A stretch of 45,171 nucleotides of DNA. It comes from Verrucomicrobiaceae bacterium. GTDB taxonomy: Bacteria; Verrucomicrobiota; Verrucomicrobiia; Verrucomicrobiales; DEV007. The notes beneath the pieces are model-generated. The model saw only the letters and a list, made by a program, of their open reading frames with translations. It searched no databases and was not told the DNA's origin. The stretch spans positions 1 through 45,171 of the forward strand of contig JAAESJ010000067.1 of assembly GCA_024229495.1 (NCBI GenBank), given 5' to 3'. Made by a program: the position numbers and the translations under genes. Shown in pieces: positions 26,719 through 36,167 of this stretch; position 1 is the stretch's first letter, and every line of letters starts with the position of its first letter.

Positions 26719-27698
26719 TTTGAGGGTTTGCTTGACGGTGGTATGCCAGGTTTCCAGAGGGTGCCGAATCTCACAAGCATAACAGGCAACATGGCAAGAA
26801 TAATGGTGGAGATAGCGAGAGCAGCCAGAGCATATTCGCGGCGGGTGAGTTTCTTAAAGGGGCTTTCGTTTTCGACTGATGTTAGATGAGCGATGGTTTC
26901 ACCGGGGAGATTTTTTTCATTGCCGTTGTGATAGCTTCCGCCCAGCCGAAGTGCTATTTGCCGCAGGGTGGAACTGTCTTGCTTGGAATTCTTACCGTCA
27001 AGGAAGGTTCCGGTTACCGGGTTGCCAACACCTACTACGAGGATGCCTTTAACTGATTTTGGCATTTGTGGCATTCCTTTGGCAGGAACGGTGTCTCCAT
27101 CCGAGAGCAGGATGATCGTGGTGCTGTCCCGCTGCCAATCCTCGGAAATCTCAGCTGCGAGCTCGAGGCCGTCAAAAAGATGAGTTTTGCCGGAATCAAA
27201 GGCTGTGTACATATCCACCCCGTCAAGGAAGTTGCGCACCACGTCCGCATCCCGGGTGTCCACAACCACAGGTTTGGCACCATTGTAGACCGCGATCAGC
27301 GACAGGCGCATTTGATCCATGGGCACGCGCTTGAAGAAGGATTCCATCAGCCTGAAGGCCTGTCTGCGTCGCGACAGGGATCCCCCTTTGCCTGCGTCTT
27401 CAAGCTTCATGCTGGGGGAAACATCAAGGACAATGACAACATGTTGAATTTCGGTTTCCTCAATGGTTTTTGCTTTGTAAACCTTAGGGTTGATTTCAAG
27501 CAGGGTCAGCAGTGACCATCCTGCTCCCGCAACTGCGATGCACCTTGCAAGGGGAGCGGCCCTGGCCCACAACGCGGGTTTCTCTGAAGGCCCAAAAATC
27601 AGTCGCGAGATTCGGGAAACCCTTGCCGAATGCCGCCATTCACAGCCCAGTGCGATAATCAGCACGGCAACAAAAACGATTTCTGGTAGGCCTACCAT
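26715..27698 (-). CDS. VWA-domain membrane protein (BatB-like)
   Basis: A 327-residue protein. Two N-terminal hydrophobic segments (about 5-18 and 50-68) precede a von Willebrand A domain with an intact metal-ion-dependent adhesion site: DVSPS (D92, S94, S96), a Thr in the GKTHLFDG region and LLSDGD later. A C-terminal membrane helix (about 289-311) follows. The VWA domain faces the periplasm in BatA/BatB proteins and binds partners through Mg2+. The start overlaps the preceding VWA gene by 7 bases and the end overlaps the transporter by 4. Confidence 0.88.
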   Translation of the reverse strand: MVGLPEIVFVAVLIIALGCEWRHSARVSRISRLIFGPSEKPALWARAAPLARCIAVAGAGWSLLTLLEINPKVYKAKTIEETEIQHVVIVLDVSPSMKLEDAGKGGSLSRRRQAFRLMESFFKRVPMDQMRLSLIAVYNGAKPVVVDTRDADVVRNFLDGVDMYTAFDSGKTHLFDGLELAAEISEDWQRDSTTIILLSDGDTVPAKGMPQMPKSVKGILVVGVGNPVTGTFLDGKNSKQDSSTLRQIALRLGGSYHNGNEKNLPGETIAHLTSVENESPFKKLTRREYALAALAISTIILAMLPVMLVRFGTLWKPGIPPSSKPSK

Positions 27699-28612
27699 GG
27701 TGTATAACGCAAGCCCGTCAGGCTGATCAGGAACAGTCCGAGAGTGACCATTCCTGCAATGGAGTAGGGCTTGAAATCATCCATCGATTCCGCTGCAATT
27801 TTTTCAATCCCGGTTTTCTGCATTTCGTCAATGCGCCTGAAGATGGTTGCCAGTGCTTCAGGATCTCCGGCGGCAAAAACCTCACCACCGGTGCGTCCCG
27901 AGATTGTCAGCAACTGTGCCGGCGGTGCACCCGGGGCGACATGGATGGCGTATACGGTAATGTCGTTAGCCGCTAACTTGGAGGCAATCTCGACATCGCG
28001 GCCACCATTGAGGTCGGCGCTGTATCCGTCTGAGACCAGGATAACCAAACGGTCTCCATCTTCGCGCTCGACAAGCAGTTTGAGGCATTCCGTAAGCGCC
28101 ATGCCGATCTTCGTGCCGCCACGAAACCAGACCGGGAGTCGCTTGGGTCCGAGAAAAGCGGTGGCATATCCAAACGCTGAGGGGTCGGAAGTGAGGCGGA
28201 TCCAGTGGAGAAAATGATCTCCAAAGACGGTTAGCCCGAATGCATCGCTTTCGCGGTAGGTAATGAAGTCATTAATGGCGGCCATTGCCGCATCATACCG
28301 GTTACCCTCGCCGAAGGGGGCTGTCATGCTGCCGGAAACATCGAGAGCGAATTGGATATTGGTCAGTTTTTTCTTGGTTTTCGGCGTGGATAATTGCTGA
28401 GGACCGGCCAACAGAAGGATGGCGACCGCCAGCAGTAAGGCCGGCAGCGAAGCTGTGAAATTGAGGAGCGTTACCCAGATTCTCCGGCGCGGATGAATTC
28501 CACCATCCAACGGTATGGCAACGCGTTGCCCTGCACCTCCCCTTTGCCAGATCCAAAATAATAATCCAGTGGGGATTGCAAGCAACAACAGTAGCAGAGG
28601 ATAGGCAAACAT
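27692..28612 (-). CDS. VWA-domain membrane protein (BatA-like)
   Basis: A 306-residue protein with two N-terminal helices (about 4-22 and 48-70), a VWA domain with MIDAS residues D91, S93 and S95 (DVSGS), RGGTKIG, LVSDGY, and a C-terminal helix (about 283-302). The typical BatA layout places the VWA domain in the periplasm. First of the two VWA genes, nine bases after the anchored protein gene. Two VWA partners with different C-termini suggest a heteromeric complex controlled by the MoxR ATPase. Confidence 0.88.
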   Translation of the reverse strand: MFAYPLLLLLLAIPTGLLFWIWQRGGAGQRVAIPLDGGIHPRRRIWVTLLNFTASLPALLLAVAILLLAGPQQLSTPKTKKKLTNIQFALDVSGSMTAPFGEGNRYDAAMAAINDFITYRESDAFGLTVFGDHFLHWIRLTSDPSAFGYATAFLGPKRLPVWFRGGTKIGMALTECLKLLVEREDGDRLVILVSDGYSADLNGGRDVEIASKLAANDITVYAIHVAPGAPPAQLLTISGRTGGEVFAAGDPEALATIFRRIDEMQKTGIEKIAAESMDDFKPYSIAGMVTLGLFLISLTGLRYTPW

Positions 28613-28621
28613 GCTGTGTGT

Positions 28622-29428
28622 TCAGTCCTTCTCCTTGGTTTCTGCAATTGCTTGTCGGTAGGGATCGAGAAGAGAGTCTAGATCAACCGGAGATTGTGAG
28701 TTGGGCTTGTGGAGCCAGCGTTCAAGTTGCTCAAGCAATATTGCGGCATCTTTGTGTTCACGGATTTTTGCCAGTGCCGTGGCAGGTGATTCACCGTGAA
28801 GGTTTAGGCGCTCACGCCAGAATCCTATGAGTGCGCGTTCCAGTTCTGCCTGCCCGGATGTATCAAGCCTGCCGTCGCGGGCGGCCTGGAGGAGCGGATG
28901 CATACGGTCGGCAATGGTTTCCGGTTCTTGAAGTGATGAGATTTCCGGTTGGCGTTTCCTGCTTCTGAGCAAGAGGAGAACAAGCGGGGACAGGATCCAG
29001 ATAACGCCTGCAGCGATCAACAATGTCCTGTATCCGCCGATCCGTGGAAGGTTCCCGGGAATTGGCTTGTTAGGTTGCAGGCGACCGGCCGGGAGCGCGC
29101 CATCAAATCGCACGGGAAGTATTGGCAGATCCTCGGCGGATGTGCCGTCCTTGCGCTGCAGGTAGCGGCTTAGGTTAAACTCGCCTGCCTCGAGCCCGCA
29201 GTAGCTGAGGTCATACCTGAAGGAGCTGCCGTGGGGTCTAACGGCGTTAATGCGGACAATGATTTCTGTATCCTGCCGGATTGGCTTGGTTTCCAGTATA
29301 CTGCCCGGAAGAACAAAGTTCCTGATTTCACGATAGAGGCCGACGGGGCTTTCCCTTGTCTCATTGACGGGGTTTTCCTGGGCATAGGCCATGACAATAG
29401 CCGCGGAGAAAAACAGTAGGCGTTTCAT
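28622..29428 (-). CDS. Exported single-pass protein between DUF58 and VWA genes
   Basis: A 268-residue protein from the ATG at 29428 (MKRLLFFSAAIVMAYAQEN, signal peptide). An extracytoplasmic beta-rich domain (about 20-130) is followed by one membrane helix (about 134-155) and a cytoplasmic helical tail (about 156-268). Position and layout match the DUF4381-like or split BatD-like proteins of MoxR clusters, but I do not recognise a specific family motif. The start is one base after the DUF58 stop, so translation is probably coupled. A longer frame to 29491 overlaps DUF58 and lacks a signal. Confidence 0.75.
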   Translation of the reverse strand: MKRLLFFSAAIVMAYAQENPVNETRESPVGLYREIRNFVLPGSILETKPIRQDTEIIVRINAVRPHGSSFRYDLSYCGLEAGEFNLSRYLQRKDGTSAEDLPILPVRFDGALPAGRLQPNKPIPGNLPRIGGYRTLLIAAGVIWILSPLVLLLLRSRKRQPEISSLQEPETIADRMHPLLQAARDGRLDTSGQAELERALIGFWRERLNLHGESPATALAKIREHKDAAILLEQLERWLHKPNSQSPVDLDSLLDPYRQAIAETKEKD

Positions 29429-29429
29429 T

Positions 29430-30293
29430 TTATCGGGCGTCCCGGCCAAGGAGTGAGCGCGTCTTGAAGAAATTGCGCAGTTTGTGGACAATGCGTCCTG
29501 TGGTCAACAGGGGCAGGTGGTCAATCCCCGCACGGCTGAACTCCTCTGCAATCGTTTCAGGGTTTGTGATACCAATATGATTTTTTGCTGTTGCGCACAC
29601 TCCGGTTTCCGCTTCCCGGATGCGAACGAACCCCGTTCCCTTCAGCGTGGTTTCTGCCGGGTCGATCAATTGCAAGGAAACGCAGTCATGCTTTTGTGCC
29701 GCCAGCTTGAGTGCAGGCAGAGCTTCGGGGTCGTGGAGATCGGAGAGGGTGATAATTAACGCGCGACTGGCAAGGCCTGGGAGGAGGCGCGTTAGCTTAT
29801 CGCCGAGCCGGGTTTTTTCATCCATTCGATAATGACGAAGTCGATGCAACCATTGGAGGATGCGGTCCTGTGAGAGGCTGGGTGTAATGAGCAGGTCCCG
29901 ATCACCGACACCGACCACGCCAACCGGGCTGATACGGTCCAGTGCGGCAAAAGCAATGCCCCCGGCGATCTGCAGGGCTTGAGCGTATTTGCTGAGGTGA
30001 CCGGAGGAAATCGTCATGGAGGCGGAAGTGTCAATCAACAGATAGACGGGCATCCTTTTGGGACTTTCGTATTCTTTAACGTGAAACTGTCCGGTTCGTG
30101 CCGTGACGCGCCAGTCGATCGACTTGATGGGATCGCCGACCTGATAGCGTCGTGATTGCACGTATTCAATGCCAGAGCCCAGGAAGGGGGAACGATCGCT
30201 GCCATAGCCCAGATCATTAGCAAGCTTTTTGACCGCGATCAGGAATTGTCGCGAGTTTAGCGGGTCACAGGTCTCAAGGCAATATTGCTGCAT
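29430..30293 (-). CDS. DUF58 protein of the MoxR cluster
   Basis: A 287-residue cytoplasmic protein with the DUF58 signature RRYQVGDPIKSIDWRVTAR (about 48-66) and an adjacent VKEYESPK, then a VWA-like fold with DTSASM in the metal site and LSDLHDPE. DUF58 proteins almost always sit next to MoxR ATPases and are thought to be their targets or adaptors. ATG at 30293 (a GTG two codons earlier is possible). It begins 39 bases after moxR. Confidence 0.9.
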   Translation of the reverse strand: MQQYCLETCDPLNSRQFLIAVKKLANDLGYGSDRSPFLGSGIEYVQSRRYQVGDPIKSIDWRVTARTGQFHVKEYESPKRMPVYLLIDTSASMTISSGHLSKYAQALQIAGGIAFAALDRISPVGVVGVGDRDLLITPSLSQDRILQWLHRLRHYRMDEKTRLGDKLTRLLPGLASRALIITLSDLHDPEALPALKLAAQKHDCVSLQLIDPAETTLKGTGFVRIREAETGVCATAKNHIGITNPETIAEEFSRAGIDHLPLLTTGRIVHKLRNFFKTRSLLGRDAR

Positions 30294-30332
30294 AAGCACT
30301 GGAGAAATTGATGGCGGCGGGCTGCAAGCCCG

Positions 30333-31310
30333 TCACCCCATTTCCCTGAGGATTTCATTGAGCACATCGGCACCGGTCAACCCTTCAGCCAGGGCTTCAT
30401 AGTTTAGACGGATGCGGTGCAACAGGACGTCCTCAGCCAAGGAAAAAAGGTCATCAGGGATGGCATAATTGCGACCATGAATCAAGGCTCGTGCCCTTGC
30501 CCCTTTTATCAACGCAATACCGGCTCTTGGACTGCCGCCGAGTTCAATGTTGGGGTGAGTTCGTGTGCGGCCAACCAGCTCAACAACATGTTTAATGAAA
30601 ACCTCACTGACATGTACTTGGTGTGTGGCATCAATGGCACTATTGAGATCCTCTACGCCGCCAACCGGTTCATCCGAGACAATGTCGAATTCCGTGTTGG
30701 CAACTGCGCCTCTGCCTTCCTTTTGGATGCCAAGGTTTAAGTTGCGTCTGAGGATTTCCTCTTCTTCATCCACATCCGGGTAGTGAAGCCGGTGGCAGAG
30801 CATAAAGCGGTCAAGCTGTGCCTCGGGAAGTTCAAAGGTGCCGCTTTGTTCAATCGGGTTCTGGGTTGCTATGACAAGGAATGGAACAGGCAGCCGATAA
30901 GTCTCATCGCCCAGGGTCACTCTACGCTCCTGCATTGCCTCAAGGAGTGCACCCTGAACTTTCGGTGCTGCCCGGTTTATCTCGTCTGCCAGTAATAGGT
31001 TGGTAAAGACAGGCCCCTTCCTGGTCGAAAAAGTTGCAGATGACTGATCTAGGATTTCCGAGCCGAGGATGTCCGCAGGCAACAGGTCAACGGTAAATTG
31101 GATGCGCGAGAATTCGAGGTGTATCGCTCGGCCTAAGGCATTGACCAGTAATGTTTTTGCCAAGCCTGGCATTCCCTGGAGAAGAATGTGCCCACTTGTG
31201 AAAAGTGCGATCAGCAATCTTTCGACCACTAGATCCTGACCAACAACGACCGTTCCAACACGGTTGCGGATTTGCTCTATAAATGCGGTAACGTTTTCCT
31301 CTTTATCCAT
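30333..31310 (-). CDS. MoxR-family AAA+ ATPase
   Basis: A 325-residue chaperone-like ATPase: Walker A variant GMPGLAKT (46-53), Walker B LLLADE (105-110), then INRAAPKVQGALLEAMQE, sensor 1 in ATQNP and the C-terminal lid. MoxR proteins remodel or insert cofactors into VWA-domain partners, and the DUF58 and VWA genes follow directly. First gene of the cluster, 77 bp after gltA on the same strand. Confidence 0.95.
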   Translation of the reverse strand: MDKEENVTAFIEQIRNRVGTVVVGQDLVVERLLIALFTSGHILLQGMPGLAKTLLVNALGRAIHLEFSRIQFTVDLLPADILGSEILDQSSATFSTRKGPVFTNLLLADEINRAAPKVQGALLEAMQERRVTLGDETYRLPVPFLVIATQNPIEQSGTFELPEAQLDRFMLCHRLHYPDVDEEEEILRRNLNLGIQKEGRGAVANTEFDIVSDEPVGGVEDLNSAIDATHQVHVSEVFIKHVVELVGRTRTHPNIELGGSPRAGIALIKGARARALIHGRNYAIPDDLFSLAEDVLLHRIRLNYEALAEGLTGADVLNEILREMG

Positions 31311-31387
31311 GGAATGGCATGGCTCATAGCTTAGCCAATTTCATAGGATGAACCACTTTTTCGGGATTGTCAGTGGGATAAATGCCA

Positions 31388-32515
31388 CTAATCACGTTCA
31401 TTGATCGGCTGGATTGCCGGCTGGGAATTTGGGCCGGTATAATCGGTTAGGGGGCGATAAAGGCGATTGTCATCGAGTTGTTCCAGAATCTGGGCAGTCC
31501 AGCCCGCTGCCCGACTGATGGCAAAGATCGGGGTAAACAAGTCCGTGGGGATGCCCAGGCTGTAATAAACTGTTGCAGAGTAGAAATCCACGTTGGCATT
31601 GAGCCCCTTGCGCTCTCGCATGATCTCAGCGATACGCTCTGACATGTTAATCCATTTTGGATCACCAAGCTCCTCAGTAAGCTTAATCGCCATCTTGCGC
31701 AGATGAGGCGCCCGGGGGTCGAGTACTTTGTATACACGATGCCCGATGCCCATGATTTTTTCCTTACGTTCAAGCTTGCCTTCCACATAGGCATCAACGG
31801 CATCCTCAGAGCCGATTTCCTCCAGCATATGGATGACGCCTTCGTTGGCTCCGCCGTGTAGTGGTCCCTTCAACGTGCCGATGGCCGAGGTGGTTGCGGA
31901 ATAGATATCACTGAGAGTTGCTATGGTTACGCGTGAGCTGAACGTGGAGGCATTCATGCCGTGGTCAGCATGCAGGATATATGCAACGTCCAGGGTTTTT
32001 GCGGCATCAGCCGAGGGCTCTTCTCCATTAATCAGGTAGAGGAAGTGGGCGGCTTCGCTGAGCTCGGGATGAGGATCTATGATATCAAGGCCCTGCCGTG
32101 CGCGGTGATACCCGGCTACAATAAGAGGCACCTTTGCGATAATGGCTAGTGCGCGATCCTCGTTGGTTGAACGATCCTGATGGTTACCGCGAGTATCATA
32201 AAGGCCCAGCATGGATATTCCTGTGCGGACTACATCCATTGGCCCGGCATCCTTTGGCGCCGTTTTCAAGAAGTTGACAACTCCCTCGGGAAGATTGCGG
32301 TGACTGCGCAGGGTTGCCGTGAGCGCCTCGAGTTCATCGAGGTTTGGCAATTTTCCCCGGTGCAACAAGTGTACGACCTCTTCGAAAGTGGTAGCCTCAA
32401 CCAATTCGTCAATCGTGTAGCCGAGATAGAATAGAGTCCCTTCAGATCCGATGACGTTACTTAGTTTTGATTCATTGGCGATGATTCCTTCAAGTCCTTT
32501 TGCTGCTACTGCCAT
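31388..32515 (-). CDS. gltA: Citrate synthase, short type
   Basis: Condenses oxaloacetate and acetyl-CoA, the first TCA-cycle step. It has 375 residues, the length of the dimeric Gram-positive/archaeal type, without the N-terminal extension and NADH site of the E. coli hexamer. Catalytic residues: His220 in GPLHGGAN, His259 in GIGHRVYK and Asp310 in VDFYSA; His185 lies in LHADHGMN. A methylcitrate synthase activity cannot be excluded from sequence. Lies after sucC and sucD on the same strand with a 219-bp gap. Confidence 0.93.
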   Translation of the reverse strand: MAVAAKGLEGIIANESKLSNVIGSEGTLFYLGYTIDELVEATTFEEVVHLLHRGKLPNLDELEALTATLRSHRNLPEGVVNFLKTAPKDAGPMDVVRTGISMLGLYDTRGNHQDRSTNEDRALAIIAKVPLIVAGYHRARQGLDIIDPHPELSEAAHFLYLINGEEPSADAAKTLDVAYILHADHGMNASTFSSRVTIATLSDIYSATTSAIGTLKGPLHGGANEGVIHMLEEIGSEDAVDAYVEGKLERKEKIMGIGHRVYKVLDPRAPHLRKMAIKLTEELGDPKWINMSERIAEIMRERKGLNANVDFYSATVYYSLGIPTDLFTPIFAISRAAGWTAQILEQLDDNRLYRPLTDYTGPNSQPAIQPINERD

Positions 32516-32734
32516 GTGTTCTTTTAATTAACGGATTGATCAGCCGGCGAATCCCAAGCTTGGGGGCGGAGGCGGGGGCGAGAATCTTAGCGGAAGGTGT
32601 GACACTTGGCAAAGTCCTTTTGCCATAGGATATGATCTTCGGGTTATCGGCATCGCATGAATCCTTCCGGATACCAGAGGCAATCGATTGATTCCTAGCG
32701 GATACGCGTAGCCGATCTGATTTTTTCCTTTGAT

Positions 32735-33625
32735 TTATAGGAGCTGAGCCAGCGTGGATCCCATTTCCGAGGGTGTTTGAGCAACAGCAATACCCGCATC
32801 AAGGAGTGCTTCTTTCTTGGCAGCTGCGGTGCCCTTGCCGCCGGAGATAATGGCTCCGGCATGCCCCATGCGGCGGCCTGGCGGAGCCGTGGCTCCAGCA
32901 ATGAAGGCTGCAATTGGTTTGTTACAGTGATCTTTAGCCCATGCTGCCGCTTCTTCTTCGGCATCGCCACCGATTTCCCCAATCATGATTATTGACTCTG
33001 TTTCAGGATCATCATTGAAAAGTTTCAGGACATCCAAATGGCTGGTGCCGTTAATAGGATCCCCGCCAATCCCGATACATGTGCTCTGACCAAGCCCGAG
33101 TTGGGTTGTTTGCCATACCGCCTCATAAGTCAGGGTGCCGGACCGGGAAACAACACCAACTGAACCTTTCTTGTGGATATAGCCGGGGGCTATGCCGATC
33201 CGGCAACCACCACTTGATTGGGGGCCTTCTCCCGGGGTGACGATACCCGGGCAGTTGGGGCCGATCAGGCGGGTACTTGAGCCCTCCATTTTTGCTGCTA
33301 CCCGCATCATATCCATTACAGGAATGCCCTCGGTAATTGCCACGACAAGCTCTACATCTGCATCCACAGCTTCAAGGATTGCATCAGCAGCAAAAGGCGG
33401 TGGAACAAAGACGGCCGACACTGTTGCTCCGGTTTCTGCAATGGCCTCCTTTACGTTGTTAAACACCGGAACCTTGTCGGCAAAGAGCTGCCCACCTTTA
33501 CCCGGTGTAACGCCTGCGACAACCTGCGTCCCGTAATCAAGGCTTAGCTTGGCATGTTGGCCGCCGAAGCTGCCGGTAATACCCTGAATAAGAATTTTTG
33601 TATCTGGCTGGACAAGGATGGACAT
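32735..33625 (-). CDS. sucD: Succinyl-CoA synthetase subunit alpha
   Basis: Interconverts succinyl-CoA and succinate with substrate-level ATP/GTP formation. It has 296 residues: N-terminal CoA-binding fold with [13 protein letters not shown] (14-26), [13 protein letters not shown] (121-133) and the phosphorylated His255 in MGHAGAI. It starts 39 bases after sucC, as in the usual sucCD operon. Confidence 0.97.
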   Translation of the reverse strand: MSILVQPDTKILIQGITGSFGGQHAKLSLDYGTQVVAGVTPGKGGQLFADKVPVFNNVKEAIAETGATVSAVFVPPPFAADAILEAVDADVELVVAITEGIPVMDMMRVAAKMEGSSTRLIGPNCPGIVTPGEGPQSSGGCRIGIAPGYIHKKGSVGVVSRSGTLTYEAVWQTTQLGLGQSTCIGIGGDPINGTSHLDVLKLFNDDPETESIIMIGEIGGDAEEEAAAWAKDHCNKPIAAFIAGATAPPGRRMGHAGAIISGGKGTAAAKKEALLDAGIAVAQTPSEMGSTLAQLL

Positions 33626-33664
33626 GGATAAAAATATTTTACGGAGTGGAAGTTGAGGGGAGGA

Positions 33665-34846
33665 TCAGGCTGCGATTGCCTTGACTGCTTTCTGTGCTGC
33701 ATCCGCCAGGTCATCGGCCGCGATCAGGTTAACACCGGATTGGGAAAGTGTTTCTTTGCCAGCCTCCACATTATTGCCTTCAAGGCGAACGACCAGGGGA
33801 ATGCTCAGGTCGACCTGCTTACAAGCAGCTACGATTCCCTGCGCAATGACATCACAATCCATAATTCCCCCGAAAATGTTAACGAGGATACCTTTCACAT
33901 TGCTGTCTGCGAGGATGATCTTGAAGGCATTGGCTACCTGTTCTTCGGTTGCCCCGCCACCGACATCGAGAAAATTGGCAGGCTCGCCACCATAATGCTT
34001 GATGATATCCATGGTCGCCATTGCAAGGCCGGCGCCATTCACTAAGCAGGCGATATTGCCATCAAGTCCGATGTAGTTGAGGTCATATTCAGAGGCGGCC
34101 ACTTCACGAGGGTCTTCCTCGGAAGTATCGCGCATTGCCGCAATTTCTGGCTGACGGTATAGGGCGTTGTCATCGAAGCCAAACTTGGCGTCAAGGGCAA
34201 GCAGCTGGCCATCCGGCGTAGTTACCAGCGGATTGATTTCGACCATGGAACAGTCACACGAAAGAAACAGCTTGTGTAGTGAATCCAAGAGGCCGGCAAA
34301 CTGCGAGGCGATATCATCGCGGAACCCAAGCTGGTCAGAAATTCCAAGGACGTCGTTTTCCTCAAGTCCGGCGAGTGGGTCAATGGGCAGGCGCAGGATT
34401 TTTTCCGGGGTTTTCTCTGCAACTTCCTCGATATTTACCCCGCCTTCCTCGGATGCTACGATGACAGGGCATCGTCCCTCGCGATCCATGAGAATGGCAA
34501 GGTAGTATTCTTTCTCAATGTCAACTGCCTGGGCAACCATAACCTTGTTCACGATTTTTCCAGTTTCTCCGGTTTGGTGAGTGACCAGGGTCTGGCCAAT
34601 CATTTTATCCGCAAGGCTCTCGATTTCATCGGGATCTCCGGAAAGGTGTACTCCTCCCTGAAACCCATTCTTAAAAGTGCCTTTACCTCTGCCACCAGCA
34701 TGCACCTGGGCCTTTATGACGACCTGTCCGCCGATTCCCTCGGCGACGTTTCGTGCTTCTTCGGCAGTTTCAGCCACCTTTCCTTTTGGTGTAGGCACAC
34801 CAAATTTCGCGAAAAGTTCCTTTGCTTGATATTCGTGAATGTTCAT
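33665..34846 (-). CDS. sucC: Succinyl-CoA synthetase subunit beta
   Basis: ATP-grasp subunit carrying the nucleotide and succinate sites, 393 residues beginning [27 protein letters not shown] (50-58) and [18 protein letters not shown] with FLDVGGGA further on are typical. The ATG shares its first base with the last base of the pseudouridine synthase TAA (TAATG at 34844-34848), so ribosomes may re-initiate there. Confidence 0.97.
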   Translation of the reverse strand: MNIHEYQAKELFAKFGVPTPKGKVAETAEEARNVAEGIGGQVVIKAQVHAGGRGKGTFKNGFQGGVHLSGDPDEIESLADKMIGQTLVTHQTGETGKIVNKVMVAQAVDIEKEYYLAILMDREGRCPVIVASEEGGVNIEEVAEKTPEKILRLPIDPLAGLEENDVLGISDQLGFRDDIASQFAGLLDSLHKLFLSCDCSMVEINPLVTTPDGQLLALDAKFGFDDNALYRQPEIAAMRDTSEEDPREVAASEYDLNYIGLDGNIACLVNGAGLAMATMDIIKHYGGEPANFLDVGGGATEEQVANAFKIILADSNVKGILVNIFGGIMDCDVIAQGIVAACKQVDLSIPLVVRLEGNNVEAGKETLSQSGVNLIAADDLADAAQKAVKAIAA

Positions 34847-35619
34847 TATTCTTTATTGGCGGGCGGCACTTTAGGGGCAGGGCAATCGGTGGTCAAGAGA
34901 TGCTCCAATTCTGCAGGCAACTCCGCTTTCCATTCACCGACCCCCTGGATTGCCATACGTCGACAGTGTAAGGCCTGACGGGGTATCAGGAGCTTGGAGG
35001 CGAGTTTCTCAGTCCAGCCACCAGCGATGAAATCAAGGTAACAATTCTCATCAGGGCCGTAGATTTTGTCGCCGACAATTGGCAATCCCGCTTGTTTGGC
35101 ATGCACGCGAATTTGGTGCATTCGACCGGTTTCCGGTGAAGCACGCATAAGGGTCAGGGGTCCATGCTGTCGCAGGGTTTCAAAGTGTGTGCAACAGGGG
35201 GATCCTGCAGGATGGGGGATTTGCTTGACCCAAATTGCGGATTCCTCAACGTCTCCTGCGCGCAGAATCGGTTCGGATATTGCGAAGCGGGATTGCTTGG
35301 GCTTGCCGTGCACGAGGGCGAGATACTCTTTTTCGACCCTGCGTTCTTGCATGGCGATGCTGAGTTTCCGGGCGGTGGCTTTATTTTTGGCGACAATGAC
35401 GACGCCGCTGGTCTCGCGATCCAGTCGATTGATAATCGATAGTGCAGCTCCGTTGGCTATGTCATAGGCCAGCAAGGCCTGTAAGCCGTCCAGAAGAGTC
35501 GGCGGGTTCCCGGGAACACTGGGGTGAATGAGTAATGGAGCCGGTTTATCGACAACGATATAATCACCGGTTTCATTGATTACAGTGAAATCAGGATTGT
35601 GCCCAACAGGCATGTCCAT
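34846..35619 (-). CDS. RluA-family RNA pseudouridine synthase
   Basis: Isomerises uridines in rRNA or tRNA. It has 257 residues from the ATG at 35619, with the catalytic motif NRLDRETSG (64-72, Asp67), [11 protein letters not shown] and [20 protein letters not shown]. No S4 domain is present, so it resembles the RluA/TruC type rather than RluD. A TTG nine codons earlier is open. Translationally coupled to sucC by a TAATG junction. The target site cannot be assigned from sequence. Confidence 0.9.
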   Translation of the reverse strand: MDMPVGHNPDFTVINETGDYIVVDKPAPLLIHPSVPGNPPTLLDGLQALLAYDIANGAALSIINRLDRETSGVVIVAKNKATARKLSIAMQERRVEKEYLALVHGKPKQSRFAISEPILRAGDVEESAIWVKQIPHPAGSPCCTHFETLRQHGPLTLMRASPETGRMHQIRVHAKQAGLPIVGDKIYGPDENCYLDFIAGGWTEKLASKLLIPRQALHCRRMAIQGVGEWKAELPAELEHLLTTDCPAPKVPPANKE

Positions 35620-35681
35620 GGCCTGCGAGAAGACCTTGCTATCCAAAAAGGCAAAGGGGGATGCCGAATGGCCGAGTCCCG

Positions 35682-36047
35682 TTAATCTTCGGAAGTTTCG
35701 GAGTCATCGCTCCCTAGAACATCAGAAACGTTTTGCAGGGCATCAATAAATTCCTCCAAGGTTTCAGCGGGAAGCATGATGGTATCACGCCTGCCTCGAA
35801 CGTCCTCTGTGATCTTAAGGAACTTGCCACGGTTGTTAGCCTTCAGGTCTATAAAGAATGTTTTCCTGTCCGAAAAAATCTTCTCGGTATGGAGTGGCTC
35901 GTCGCGATAGCGCTTATTTTCGTTTTCTTCTTCTTCTTCTTCTTCGTCTTCAAACATACCAGTCTGGAGTTGTTTCGTTACCTCACTATTCTTACTGGCA
36001 ACACTCCGGCCCTCTAGAGAACCGATTGCCATTTGCATGTTTATCAT
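35682..36047 (-). CDS. PUR-domain (DUF3276) nucleic-acid-binding protein
   Basis: A 121-residue protein. A short N-terminal segment and an acidic run of Glu/Asp (about 33-43, followed by Asn/Lys) precede a PUR-like domain (about 50-110): KIFSDRKTFFIDLKANNRGKF and ETLEEFIDAL. Such proteins bind single-stranded purine-rich nucleic acid and are characteristic of Bacteroidota, spirochaetes and Verrucomicrobiota. The acidic run is encoded by a TTC/GAA triplet repeat (35925-35945). ATG at 36047; other ATGs at 36038 and 36032 are possible. Confidence 0.85.
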   Translation of the reverse strand: MINMQMAIGSLEGRSVASKNSEVTKQLQTGMFEDEEEEEEENENKRYRDEPLHTEKIFSDRKTFFIDLKANNRGKFLKITEDVRGRRDTIMLPAETLEEFIDALQNVSDVLGSDDSETSED

Positions 36048-36167
36048 GCAACAGAATTCTTAGGGAAGCGGATGCTAAGGGGATAATTCCACTCAGGCAA
36101 CCCTGTTTTAGCGGTTTGTTTGCTTTCTGCAATCGTGATGCAGGAGAACAAGGTGCAGGGTTGGGTT

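Noticed and set aside
32607-32625. TGGCAAA/TTTGCCA hairpin between gltA and sucD
   Set aside because: A 7-bp stem without a T-run; could be chance in a 219-bp gap.
32693-32725. Imperfect palindrome around TACGCGTA followed by T-run near the sucD 3' end
   Set aside because: The T-run is on the plus strand, where no gene ends; stem mismatched.
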